This document shows, in pieces, positions 21,690 through 33,190 of a stretch of 64,000 bases of DNA. The stretch's first letter is position 1. The number at the start of each line of letters is the position of its first letter. Made by a program: the position numbers and the translations under genes. The notes under the pieces are model-generated. The model made no database searches. It saw nothing but the letters and a program-made list of their open reading frames with translations, and had not been told where the DNA came from. This stretch comes from Pelobates cultripes (taxonomy: Eukaryota > Chordata > Amphibia > Anura > Pelobatidae): NCBI GenBank assembly GCA_933207985.1, contig OW240918.1:20221863-20285862 (forward strand), in the 5' to 3' direction.

Positions 21690-23750
21690 ACACAGCAATC
21701 TGTGCATAGCCCAGGCTCTTCAGACAGAATATTGCGATCTGTGCATGGCCCCGCGCCCTCATACTGAACACAGTGGTTTGTGCATGGCCCAGCCCCTGCA
21801 GATGGAACATAGGATTTGTGCATGGCCCCGCCCCCCTCAAACTGAATGCAGTGATCTGTGCATGGCCCCGCCCCCTCAGACTGAACATAGGATCTGTGCA
21901 TGGCCCCGCCTCCTCAGACGAACACAGCGATCTGTGCATGGCCCCGCCTCCTCAAACTGAACACAGTGATTTGTGCATGGTCTAGCCCCCCGCATACTGA
22001 ACATAGGATCTGTGCATGGACCCGCCTCCTCAGACTGAACACAGTGATTTGTGCATGGTCTAGCCCCCCGCATACTGAACATAGGATCTGTGCATGGCCC
22101 CGCCTCCTCAGACGGAACACAGCGATCTGTGCATGGCCTCGCCCCCTCAAACTGAACACAGTGATTTGTGCATGGTCTAGCCCCCCGCATACTGAACACA
22201 GTGATTTGTGCATGGCCTAGCCCCTGCATACTGAACATAGGATCTGTGCATGGCCCCGCCTCCTCAGACGGAACACAGCGATCTGTGCATGGCCCCGCCC
22301 CCTCAAACTGAACACAGTGATTTGTGCATGGTCTAGCCCCCCGCATACTGAACATAGGATCTGTGCATGGACCCACCTCCTCAGACTGAACACAGTTATC
22401 TGTGCATGGCCCCGCCTCCTCAGACTGAACACAGTGATTTGTGCATGGTCTAGCCCCCCGCATACTGAACACAGTGATTTGTGCATGGCCTAGCCCCTGC
22501 ATACTGAACATAGGATCTGTGAATGGACCCGCCTCCTCAGACTGAACACAGTTATCTGTGCATGGCCCCGCCTCCTCAGACTGAACACAGTGATCTGTGC
22601 ATGGTCTAGCCCCCCACATACTGAACACAGTGATTTGTGCATGGCCTAGCCCCTGCATACTGAACATAGGATCTGTGAATGGACCCGCCTCCTCAGACTG
22701 AACACAGTTATCTGTGCATGGCCCCGCCTCCTCAGACTGAACACAGTGATCTGTGCATGGTCTAGCCCCCCACATACTGAACACAGTGATTTGTGCATGG
22801 CCTAGCCCCTGCATACTGAACATAGGATCTGTGAATGGACCCGCCTCCTCAGACTGAACACAGTTATCTGTGCATGGCCCCGCCTCCTCAGACTGAACCA
22901 GCGATCTGTGCATGGCACCGCCCCCTCAGACTGAACACAGCGATCTGTGCATGGTCCCGCCCCACCAGGCTGAACAGTGACCTGTGCATGACCACACCCC
23001 CTCAAAACTGAATACATTGATCTGGGCATGGTCCCGCCCCACCAGACTGAACAGTGACCTGTGCATGACCATGCCCCCTCAAACGGAATACAGTGATCTG
23101 TGCATGGCCCCGCCTCCTCAGACTGAACACAGTTATCTGTGCATGGCCCCGCCTCCTCAGACTGAACACAGTGATCTGTGCATGGTCCCGCCCCACCAGA
23201 CTGAACAGTGACCTGTGCATGAACACACCCCCTCAAAACTGAATACATTGATCTGGGCATGGTCCCGCCCCACCAGACTGAACAGTGACCTGTGCATGAC
23301 CATGCCCCCTCAAACGGAATACAGTGATCTGTGCATGGCCCCGCCTCCTCAGACTGAACACAGTTATCTGTGCATGGCCCCGCCTCCTCAGACTGAACAC
23401 AGTGATCTGTGCATGGTCCCGCCCCACCAGACTGAACAGTGACCTGTGCATGAACACACCCCCTCAAAACTGAATACATTGATCTGGGCATGGTCCCGCC
23501 CCACCAGACTGAACAGTGACCTGTGCATGACCATGCCCCCTCAAACGGAATACAGTGATCTGTGCATGACCACGCCCCCTCAGACTGAATACCGTGATTT
23601 GTGCATGGCCCAGCCCCCTCAGACAAAACACAGTAGTCTGTGCATGGCTCTGCCCCCTCAGACTGATTACATTATTTGTGCATGGCCACACCCCCGCAAA
23701 CTGAACACAGATTGCTGCATGGCCATGCCCCCTCAGACTGTAACACCCTT
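21690..23750. repeat. Satellite array, ~39-bp unit, about 50 copies
   Basis: The unit is built around CTGAACACAGTGATCTGTGC followed by ATGGCCCCGCC(T/C)CCTCAGA. The common spacing is 39 bases, with 36-38-base variants. Higher-order periods are visible. A 156-base block (4 units) recurs at 22491, 22647 and 22803. A 231-base block recurs at about 22984, 23215 and 23446. A 39-base unit is 13 codons, so long open frames (up to 345 codons) appear on both strands without being genes. Confidence 0.95.
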
Positions 23751-23849
23751 TTGATTACTATGGACATACAAAGCTTGTATACCATTACACCACATGAATA
23801 GGGTAAACAGGCATTAAGGAACATTTATGTTCTTTAGATGTACCCATTG

Positions 23850-23910
23850 TTCAGCGCTATGGAATCTGATGGCGCTATATAAATAATAATAATAATAATA
23901 AAATAATGTA
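23850..23910 (+). mobile_element. Retroposon 3' end with AATAAT tail
   Basis: CAGCGCTATGGAATCTGATG and GGCGCTATATAAATAATAAT are the same terminal block as at 16340-16400. It directly precedes the Penelope-like fragment. Confidence 0.65.
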
Positions 23911-23934
23911 TGCACAGGACCGCCTGTTGAGTAT

Positions 23935-24297
23935 ATGATGGAGTTCCTATGGATTGCATTGTCCCGTAATTACTTTAAGTTTGAGAATAACTTTTTCTCA
24001 CAGCTATCTGGAATAGCTATGGGGCGACTATGGCACTTTCTTACACCAGAAAACATCCTGAAATATCACTGGTTTGTGGATGACGTCTCTTTGATTTGGC
24101 AAGGCACAATGGAGCAACTTGAACATATAGTAGAGAAGGCTAATCAATCTTCACTTTCAGTTACATTAAGTGCCAACTGGGATGAAACATCAATTCAGTT
24201 TCTAGATGTCACGGTCTTTAAGAAAGTGAATAAACTTGGTTGTAATACTGTACTACTGGCCTCGAGTTTCCATCCTCAATTTTTCAAAGATTCATGA
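23935..24297 (+). pseudogene. Penelope-like RT fragment
   Basis: A 120-codon fragment of a Penelope-type reverse transcriptase, the enzyme that copies element RNA into DNA at the target. AMG at residues 28-30 and FVDD at 47-50 (the catalytic Asp pair) are close together. In family members a longer segment lies between them, so an internal deletion is likely. FLDV at 89-92 follows in the expected position. The ~17-residue gap between AMG and FVDD makes it non-functional. The start is simply the first Met of the open stretch. Confidence 0.75.
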
Positions 24298-24497
24298 CCT
24301 ATTTCACAATTTCTGAGAGTGTTTAGGTATATTAGTGAACCAGATACCCAGGATATACAACTTCAAGAAATGTGGAATAGATTCCTTGAGAGGGGCTACC
24401 ACCCACAGACTCTTCAGACAGCAAAGACAAGAGGAGTGGAGCTCTAGAATTTCAAATTCAAGGAAATAAACCGGTTCGAGATACCCAATGTCACAAG

Positions 24498-24755
24498 ATG
24501 TACTTGCATTTAACTTTCCATATGGGCACAGCTAAATTTAGAGCTTCCATCACTAAATACTGGGGATTATTATGTACTGACAAAAGCTTACTGACAATAT
24601 TCCAAGACCATACGATTAAAAGCTACAAGAGGTATAAAAATTTGAAAGATTTACTGGTACGAAGTGATCTACTACATTGTTACCAAAAACCATGTGGAGT
24701 GGAAGTGAAGAAGGGATGTTTCAAATGTAGTGCTGTGTTACATGCAGCCATATGA
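24498..24755 (+). pseudogene. Penelope-like linker fragment
   Basis: An 85-codon frame downstream of the RT piece. YKRYKNLKDLLVRSDL is typical of the segment between the RT and GIY-YIG domains, and the CGVEVKKGCFKCS stretch fits the Cys-containing linker. It is separated from the RT piece by stops, so the protein is broken. Confidence 0.65.
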
Positions 24756-25890
24756 TCAGTGGATCCTCATTTGTGAAAACCACATAGTGAGAAGCACATT
24801 CCCATATCACAGTACATTACAAGTACCACTGACCATGTAATCTACTTGATCACTTGTCCTTGTGTACGTTCATACACAGAGAAGATGGAGTTGACACTCA
24901 AGAGTCCATATCAGAGGACATCGGTCTGACGTTACAACAGCTTTTTGTGATCAACGTTCTAACAAATACGTAGCTAAACATTATCTGGTGGCAAAACATA
25001 GACTGCCCACTTTAAGATTTACAGCATCACCAGTAGACCATACTCCCACTACTACATGGAGGGCATATGTCTAAACTGCTTTGACAAAGGGGAAAAAAAA
25101 GGACATTGAGGGCATATGTCTAAACTGCTTCGACAAAGGGAAACCTATTGGATCTACAGGCAACGGCCACAGTAGCCCCTAACGGGTTTAATAAAAATAT
25201 TGTGTAACTATTGTGTTTTATATGTTTCTGTAAATATAGATTAAAACATTATATATTTTGCATGTCTCTGTAGGAAGACATTAGGAATTAGTGTGCTATT
25301 TAATTCTTAGTTAATTCTGTACCCTTAAATTACTGATTGCCATAATATTATTTTGAATTTATTATATTTAAGATTTGGTAGGTGGAAGTTAATCTGTTAT
25401 TAATATCTTCAGTCTTAGACGTTGTTTATTACTTCATTTTTTTGTGTTTGACTTAATATAGTACAATTTATTACTTGTATGTTTTATGAAAATCCTATGT
25501 TCCGTCTTTCTAGTGTTGGTATATCCCATTCTGTTTCTCTCTATCGGGGATACTGCCAGAGTGTCTGGGACACGTTTCTTACTTCACTTTATTTTTATAT
25601 TTTGTTTATTGCAGTATAATTTGCCATGTTTGATCCCTATGTGCACAACACGTCTAACCCTAGCGCTATATGTTGCCCCTTCTCTTGATTGTTCTGTGAA
25701 CTATCCTCCTTGTGTCTTAGTTTTCACTTGGGAGGATTCATATCGCCTCATCACTTTCTATTTTTATGTTACCTAGCAACCATGGAGGCACTTTATTGCA
25801 TGTTTATCACATGATTTGTGCGCTCACTTCCAGGATGGACACTGGCTGATGAGCTGTATGCACAACATTGGTAAATCCAGTTAAATTTTT

Positions 25891-26430
25891 CCTATATAAT
25901 AATATTTCACATTTACAAAGTATTTTGATCTTGAGAGTGTCGGGTACTCTTGCCTCTTCTGCAATTCCCCCGGTGTTCTCTGTGATGCTGAAAGCTTGCT
26001 CGCAGAGTGGTTTTCTGGAAGGCCGAAATCAGGTTTGAATAGCGAATTCTCTAGATCAAATTTTGGTTCTAATGGGGAATTCAGCACACAAAAATAACTA
26101 ACAAATATGCTAATAAGCATTCCTACTATTCACAAATCCTAAGGAATTTATGTATGACGTGGCCTAATAGAAATTAAGCTATATCTATTTACCTCTTTTA
26201 CTCCTTTTTGCCCTGTTCTGGTTCTAGTAGCTCTAGAATGCGTTACTTGTATCTACTGTTTCTGATATTGTTTGAATACTTGACTCTCCTGATCTCTGGT
26301 ATCCTTTGTTGTAACGTTTATCTGTATCTCTCCTGTCCTTGACCTCGACATCCTCTCTGACTCCACTACCGTCACCCAAGGACTAGTTTACACAATGTCT
26401 ATTTGTTGTGTTATAGTCAGGATGTTAAGG
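25891..26430. other. No recognised feature
   Basis: Unassigned sequence between the Penelope-like 3' UTR and a hammerhead-like piece. Confidence 0.4.
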
Positions 26431-26439
26431 TTCCACGCC

Positions 26440-26640
26440 AAGCCTGACAGAGAAAGGCCTGAACGGGTCGAAACGTGGAACGAATATATTGATGTAATTT
26501 TTGTCACTTAAATAAACACCATTTGTTTGAGAAGACCTGTAAGTGCACCATCGTTTTAATCTATTATTATATATTCAACGCAAGTTAGCACCAAGGTAAC
26601 ATCTATATAGTATTCTGAAGGGGAGAGTGCCAAGCTCCTT
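26440..26640 (+). mobile_element. Penelope-like end with hammerhead-like core
   Basis: CCTGACAGAG, a short stem-loop GGCCTGAACGGGTC (one GU pair) and CGAAACG follow each other, as in the CUGAUGA-stem II-GAAA core of hammerhead ribozymes found in Penelope-like elements. The first box is mutated. AATAAA lies downstream at 26512-26517. A hammerhead relic is inferred, not shown. Confidence 0.45.
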
Positions 26641-29507
26641 TAGGATATATATGTGTGTATACATATCACACATAAATATACATAGAGGTTCTAGTGCTTT
26701 TAACATAGCAGAAGGAGAGGAAAGATTTATTCTTACAGTCTCTGTACTGATTTGTAATATTTAAAAATGTTCTTCCATTCCATTTCCGTTTTCCAACAAC
26801 TCTCTTTTCCACACTAATTTAAATGTCATGAAAAACAGTCGGAACAAATAAATTGATTTTGTCGACATTTGCATAAAATTCTTTATTGAAGAATACAATT
26901 CTAAAAAAACAAAAAAAAAAAAAACAAACAGTGATAAATGTGCCAATGACTCTACACTTATCTAGAAAGAATTACAAGTGTAAAGATTTCTGATGTGAAA
27001 TATTCACGTTACAGATTCTGACTTTACAAAATATTTGCGCAACTCCCCTCCTTGCTGCCGCTTTTATCTGTTTGTTCCCTCTCCGTGAGACAAATAAAAC
27101 AAGTGTCTGAGCTTTCATTTTATCGGATAGATAGCACCAGGGCAACATATTTCCCATGTTACTTTGAATTACAGCTGTTTATCTTGCAGCTTTCTTTAAG
27201 ATTAATTAAATGCAAATGTAACGCTGTGAATCATGGGAATACCTGCCAGACCTCTTATTAATACCTTCACTTAAAAACCTCTGTGCCAAGGAATCATTAA
27301 TTTGCAAAGCAAAAAAAAAAAAAATAAAGTGCTAAAACAGCCCTTCGCCTGCAAACAATTCATGGATGGCTGCCCAATTAGCCCAGTAGCACTCTGATCC
27401 TCCTTTCAAGCCCTGTGGCCCTTTGAGGACACAATAAGGCTTCGATGATAACCTGGCAACATAGGTAGAAATTCAGCCAAGTGTGAACGTTTGAAGCTGC
27501 AGTTTGGCTGCCATCATGTCGGCAAAAAAGAAAGAATTCAGACACCGTGTCATCTAGTACAAAGGATGAAAACAGATTCAACCGGAAATTCAATGTGGCA
27601 CCGCATATGGGATACATGAGTGCGGTTATACAACAGTCCACATATTTTTTTGAACAATCTCCTGCATGTGAAGTTGAGGACATGTGTAACCATCAGAACG
27701 TCTCGGGGAATCTGTATTTAATTTGAGTCAGGGTGGTGGCAGGGAGGGCAGTTCTGAGGCTGCCACAGGTTTGTGGCAGATGGCACAGTGTCAGCTATGA
27801 CAAGCAGCCAGGCAAGGCTTCCTCCGCACATTTTATTTATTTTCCTTTTTTTTCCCTTTTTCTCTCTGATCAGGTAAATATGGGCATACCCTGGAAAGTT
27901 TTGACAAATTGTGCCTAAAGCTTCAAGTTTGCAACTTGGCCCCATCTGTCACAATCTTCCCCAGGTTGTGCTGAAAGCAGAGACCTGAATTCACCGCTCA
28001 GTGCAGCCCATGAAAAGCGTGTGATGTCACCCTGCGAACGAGACAAAAAAAAAAAAAGCTTATTATTACTGTTAACCGTTTCCAGGCAGAATGTCTGCAC
28101 TGAGCATATTATTCTCATGCAACTTTACATCTGTTTTAATAAACATTAAAAAAAATAACTTGAGATCAGTCGGCATAGGCTTAAATTACATAGAAACAAC
28201 AGAAAAGCAGAGTTCAATGATTATCTCTTTTTCAGATCTAAAAAGTTCAAATCTAAAGGGGCTTTGCCACCTAAAAAAAAAAAAAAATGCACAAATTCTT
28301 TAACTGCTGTTTTAAGCAAAAATATATATATCGAAAGCAAAAATGGATTTAGAAATGTTACAGTATTTTAAGGCCAAGAGGAGTGGAGCTGTGTGATGTG
28401 AATCTAATCATGATAGGCTTGTTCTAAGCTAAGAGTAAAGTATTGAAAACAAAGATTTAACCCTTTATGGGCTGACCTATTTATTAACATCGCAACATGA
28501 CTCACCCAACGTAAACCCAGAAATCAGTATGGAGAGCGAGCTCTAAAGCATTGTGCAGAGAATTATACACCTTCTGAATATGCAGAATGACTAATAATAT
28601 TTATTAACCTAATTCGTTCTAATTGTCCACATAAAGGATGGTCTTAGATACCAAACATCACCCTATTCAAAGTAGACATGAAAATTAGTTAAAACCAGCT
28701 AGAACAAGGCCAGAACATGTCAACAATTAATATCTGACTCCTGCCACATATTTTATTCAGGATGGCATGACAGGTTCATCTTCACGAAATAGAGATTTTT
28801 ATGAGCAAAATGGAGTTTGCATTTTTAGCATAAATGCTAAAAGAAAATACTTGAACAGCAGACATATATAATTACAGCTGAATAGGGAATTTTTACAATT
28901 TGGTTATTTGGGCTCTAACTGTGAAATTCTAGATTCCAGACAATTCTCACTTTAGTGAGTAACCGTGTGAGTTGTATTTGCCGACCTTCTCGTCCACACC
29001 TTTGTGGTTGATAGGTCCACTGTAAACTGCTTCCTTTCCTATTGATCAATACAAATGCATTGCATTCACACAGTGGCCACTATGTAGATGACAGGGCCTT
29101 TTCATTTTCCATTTTATTGAATATTTAGCCTATCCCATTAAAACAACAGTGCATTAAAAATGTTGGTTCTGTATTGGTGCTGCATTCATAAGTGCTGCAC
29201 TAATAATGTCAAAAAATATCACAGTGTGGGGTACAGAGGGATACCCCTAGAGCAACCCTGTATCCTTAGAGCATCTTCCAGTACTAGTATACACTGTTGG
29301 TGCTAAGGACTGTAATTCTCATTAATGTTAGCGAAATGATAGTTATAGCCCACAGCATCTTACATCTTAACCCCAATGTGCCATTTATGAAGGCAATGCC
29401 CTTACAGTGTCATTCAAAAAAATGCTCAACATTTTAAATTTACCATTTTACCTGGGCTCTTTAAATTTTATAACATTGTATTTTGCAATGTACACTGTAA
29501 CACAAAT
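26640..29507. other. AT-rich stretch, no gene; possible conserved non-coding DNA
   Basis: No repeat family or gene recognised over nearly 3 kb, unlike its repeat-dense surroundings. It contains ATTAATTAAATGCAAAT (around 27200-27217), a homeodomain/octamer-like word. See findings. Confidence 0.4.
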
Positions 29508-30515
29508 ACAGCAGACAGGAAGTACAACGTTGAATGGGTAAGGCAGTGGCTGAGTGACAGGCAACAGAGGGTTGTAGTTAATGGAATATATTCAAAGCTT
29601 GGACTTGTCACCAGTGGGGTACCTCAGGGATCTGTACTTGGACCCATTCTCTTTAATATTTTTATAAGTGATATTGCAGAAGGTCTTGATGGTAAGGTAT
29701 GTCTTTTTGCTGATGATACTAAGATATGTAACAGGGTTGATGTTCCAGGAGAGATAAGCCAAATGACAAATGATTTAGGTAAACTAGAAAAATGGTCAGA
29801 ATTGTTGCAACTGACATTTAATGTGGATAAGTGCAAGATAATGCATCTTGGACATAAAAACCCAAGGGCAGAGTACAGAATATCTGATAGAGTCCTAACC
29901 TCAACATATGAGGAAAGGGATTTAGGGGTGATTATTTCTGATGACTTAAAGGTAGGCAGACAATGTAATAGAGCAGCAGGAAATGCTAGCAGAATGCTTG
30001 GTTGTATAGGGAGAGGTATTAGCAGTAGAAAGAGGGAAGTGCTCATGCCATTGTACAGAACACTGGTGAGACCTCACTTGGAGTATTGTACACAGTACTG
30101 GAGACCGTATCTTCAGAAGGATATTGATACCTTAGAGAGGGTTCAGAGAAGGGCTACTAAACTGGTTCATGGATTGCGGGATAAAACTTACCAGGAAAGG
30201 TTAAAAGATCTTAACATGTATAGCTTGGAGGAAAGACGAGACAGGGGGGATATGATAGAAACATTTAAATATATAAAGGGAATCAACACAGTAAAGGAGG
30301 AGACTATATTTAAAAGAAGAAAAACTACCACAACAAGAGGACATAGTCTTAAATTAGAGGGACAAAGGTTTAAAAATAATATCAGGAAGTATTACTTTAC
30401 TGAGAGGGTAGTGGATGCATGGAATAGCCTTCCAGCTGAAGTGGTAGAGGTTAACACAGTAAAGGAGTTTAAGCATGCGTGGGATAGGCATAAGGCTATC
30501 CTAACTATAAGATAA
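29508..30515 (+). pseudogene. CR1 reverse transcriptase C-terminal region, open frame
   Basis: The same frame is open from about 29508 through 30515, over 330 codons without a stop. It holds SGVPQGSVLGP, then FADDTK (catalytic Asp pair, near 29709-29726). A first Met at 29763 gives 250 codons, with YRTLVRPHLEYC and VQRRATKLVHGL, the conserved region after the RT core. The frame ends with a normal stop. It lacks the endonuclease and the first half of RT, so it cannot move itself, but the intact frame suggests recent insertion. There is no host promoter or start. Confidence 0.85.
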
Positions 30516-30602
30516 GACTAGGGACTAATGAAAGTATTTAGAAAATTGGGCAGACTAGATGGGCCGAATGGTTCTTATCTGCCGTCACATTCTATGTTTC
30601 TA
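29508..30602 (+). mobile_element. CR1-type LINE, 5'-truncated
   Basis: An open frame followed by a short 3' UTR ending in ATTCTATGTTTCTAT, the CR1-type 8-bp-repeat terminus. The 5' part of ORF2 (endonuclease and early RT) is missing. Shorter copies of the same end lie at 2625-2700, 47747-47893 and 48425-48540. Confidence 0.9.
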
Positions 30603-31781
30603 TAACAATTCTATCAGGTAGGACATTAGTATATATCTAAATGAACATGAAAATGATACCTCTCTTTTTGTTATATTACAATTATTTATAAAGTGCCACC
30701 ATATTTCACAGTCCTGTACAACAGGTAAACCAAGACAAACAATTACTTCTGAAAAACTCGTTTTAGCAGTAGGTGTTCCCAAGATCTCAGGGCGTGGTGC
30801 GGTTTGGATAGAACTATAAGGCCATGGCTGGAGAATTCTGGTGATCACCAAGGACAGATGTTCCAACCATGAGGAGAGCTAGAACAGGCCTCCCAACTAT
30901 AACGCTTTTGGTGAGGCAGTCCATGTTTTAGGGTACTATCCCGCCATTCCAATTTTGTCGATCGTGTTCCACATACCAGTGGGCCAACCCACCCACCCGA
31001 TCTTATATCTCCCAATGTTGGGAGTTATGCTAGGGAGGGATAGGATAGAGAGGTTTAGGAGACAAATGAAGTATGATAATTCTTTCAATTGACTTTTAGG
31101 GCTCTTAGAAATGTTTGTTGATAGCTTTGGATACCACTTCTGATGAATAGTGTTGCCACTTTCCTTCATAGCTCTTCTCTGGTGAAAGATCAGGACAAGG
31201 GACTGCTTGCCAACCGGTCTCCTACACATGCTCACATCACTTTGAAATCTCCTGAGCACTCTATTACTTGATCATGCTTGCAAGCAATTAAAGTTTTATG
31301 CTATGTTGTCAAGCATTCCTGAGAGCCTGGACTCAAGAGGAATAATTTGAAATGGGTGAAAAGGTTTCAGACAGCCCCGATAAATCTCAGATAAGTGTCC
31401 AATTTGCTGGGTATATAATCAAACATGCACAATGCATAGTCATTGAAAAACCTAAGTTCCAGAGTCTTTAAATTCTACTCTGGTGACCTGCTACTTTAGA
31501 CCTGTCATGTGTCCATAGTCCCTGCCTATACAGGTCACTGAACAGATGTTCCATGTGTGACTTACTTGGCATCCATTGCACGCTGTCCCAGAATGCTTTT
31601 CACTCAGGACAGATAGCATAAGACCATGCGGAACATCCATACCTCCATGTGAGATATGTGAATTCGCTTCAAACTCTTTTTCTTCCTTATTTTGAATCAA
31701 CAGCAAAAACAACAACTATACAACTATAGTGGAACATCCATACGGAACATCCATACCTGTGAGATATGAAAATGTGGATTT
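30603..31781. other. No recognised feature
   Basis: Unassigned sequence. The word GGAACATCCATACCT recurs around 31630-31645 and 31740-31760, a small local duplication. Confidence 0.4.
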
Positions 31782-31786
31782 CTAAG

Positions 31787-32471
31787 TGTAACGGATCACC
31801 TGGCACCCCAACTGGGTACCTCTGTTGATGGATGCTCCTAGCGCTTTTTGAGGATTCCGAGCACTCTAGCCGACACCACAACCACCGCAGGCTGAACCTC
31901 TCTTCCTTCAGAGCGAAACAGGAACGAGCTCTTAAAAGAGCTTAGGAGTGATTATAGCAAGGGAATATGCAGAGCATAATCTCTTGTAGCAGATTCCCCC
32001 AAAAAGAGACAGGACTCCAAATTGAGGTGAAGTAGAACTGTCTAAAACTTTATTTTACTTGGGACTAGCCCATATGTTCATTACATTAAAATTGCTGTGA
32101 AAACTCAATAAAATTACAAACAGTCAAATCATAGCAGGCAACATACAGTGACTTATTATAACATAATTACATATTTATAAATGGGTGGGGAAGAACAGAA
32201 TTAACACAAAATGTCTCTCCTACATGCAGAATTAGCAATATGCAAATCTACCCGAATATGCAAATTACCAGTCTTGCTATTCAGGTAGTGCATTTTACTG
32301 TTGCTACCAACAGAGGGCACTACACAAGCTCCATAGTCAAATCCACGTAGTTGATAGCAATCCTCAGCAGTACAGGAGAGCAGGCAATACATCCCAGGGG
32401 CGATAGTCACATGGCAGGAGGCTGGCAATCAGTCTTCTCTAATGCCCAGTGGCGAGGCTGGTTCCGCCACA
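31787..32471 (-). repeat. 3' LTR, 685 bp
   Basis: Read on the minus strand it begins TGTGGCGGAACC and ends GATCCGTTACA. It has an AATAAA (32049-32054, minus) in a likely R region. The first bases form a short hairpin, GTGGCG with CGCCAC. It is related to the solo LTR at 3800-5005. Confidence 0.9.
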
Positions 32472-32486
32472 TTTCTCCCCTTTTCC
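32472..32486 (-). promoter_or_regulatory. Polypurine tract
   Basis: GGAAAAGGGGAGAAA on the minus strand, immediately upstream of the 3' LTR start TGTGGCGG. This is where plus-strand DNA synthesis is primed in LTR elements. Confidence 0.9.
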
Positions 32487-32639
32487 AAACAGACTAAAAG
32501 GGTATCTGACCTCCTGCCGGTCAGTGCCCTGGTTAGTCCAGCAACCCACCCACAAAACACAAACAGTAATACAGCCCACCCAAAATACATGGTTACTACA
32601 CCTGGGTAAAAGATTAGCTCGTCCATGTCCAGGTGCCTC

Positions 32640-33190
32640 ACCACGGCTGTGTGGGGTACGGATAGGCTGGCTTGGTGAGTTGCTGAGTGGGGTACGGATA
32701 GGCTGGCTTGGTGGGTTGCGGAGTAGCCTGGTTCGAGTCATGCTGAAAAGAAGAGTTGGTAGGCTCCTCTCTCGGGATCTGGGGCTTCTGCTGGAGGGGG
32801 AGACTGACTGTCTCCCCTTTGGTTACATAGTCCTGCTGCTGGAGGGGGAGACCGACTGTCTCCCCTTTGGCTAAACAGCCCTGCTGCTGGGGGACAGGAT
32901 CGACTGTCCCAACCCCCGGTTGGTGCATGTGCAGAGACCACGGTCCCATCTGCACTGTTGTGGAGCTTACTGTCTCCCCTTGGTGGGCTCAGCTGCCATT
33001 GGGGACAGGGGGGTAACAAGCTCCTCTCCCATACATACTTTCAGCCGCTGGGGAGAGGGGATAACAAGCTCCTCTCCCTGACACTCTCTCTGCTGTTGGA
33101 GAGGGGGACCGACTGTCTCCCCTTTCAATATATTGTCCTGCTGCTGGGGAGCGAGACTGACTTTCTCTGCTCCCTGCCAAACACACTGCT
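32640..33190 (-). pseudogene. Frameshifted continuation of the LTR-element protein
   Basis: Minus-strand frames here carry the same PPQQQ and KGETVGLPLQQQ type repeats as the end of the upstream frame, but in shifted phase. This suggests one ancestral Pro/Gln-rich tail broken by small indels. The last part is rich in PTKPAYPYPTQ repeats. No domain is recognised. Confidence 0.5.

Larger units (their letters stand above)
23915..25890 (+). mobile_element. Penelope-like retroelement, 5'-truncated and broken
   Basis: The order fits Penelope-like elements: reverse transcriptase, a linker, a GIY-YIG endonuclease relic and 3' UTR. RT sequence (23935-24297) includes SGIAMG and FVDD. A further frame (24498-24755) resembles the linker and Cys-rich segment, with CFKCSAV. 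At about 24830-25060, VIYLITC-type coding and a later AKHYLV-type stretch suggest the endonuclease. The rest, to about 25890, is assigned as 3' UTR with less certainty. Frameshifts and missing RT segments show it is inactive. Confidence 0.75.

Noticed and set aside
21876..22913. A 345-codon minus-strand frame
   Set aside because: It is the 39-bp satellite (13 codons per unit) read in frame. Equally long frames exist on the other strand.
21690..23750. CRISPR-like repeat array
   Set aside because: Units abut without unique spacers, unit sequence drifts, and the window is vertebrate-like DNA.
25841..25875. GGCTGATGAG as a second hammerhead core
   Set aside because: No GAAA box or closing stem follows at a suitable distance.
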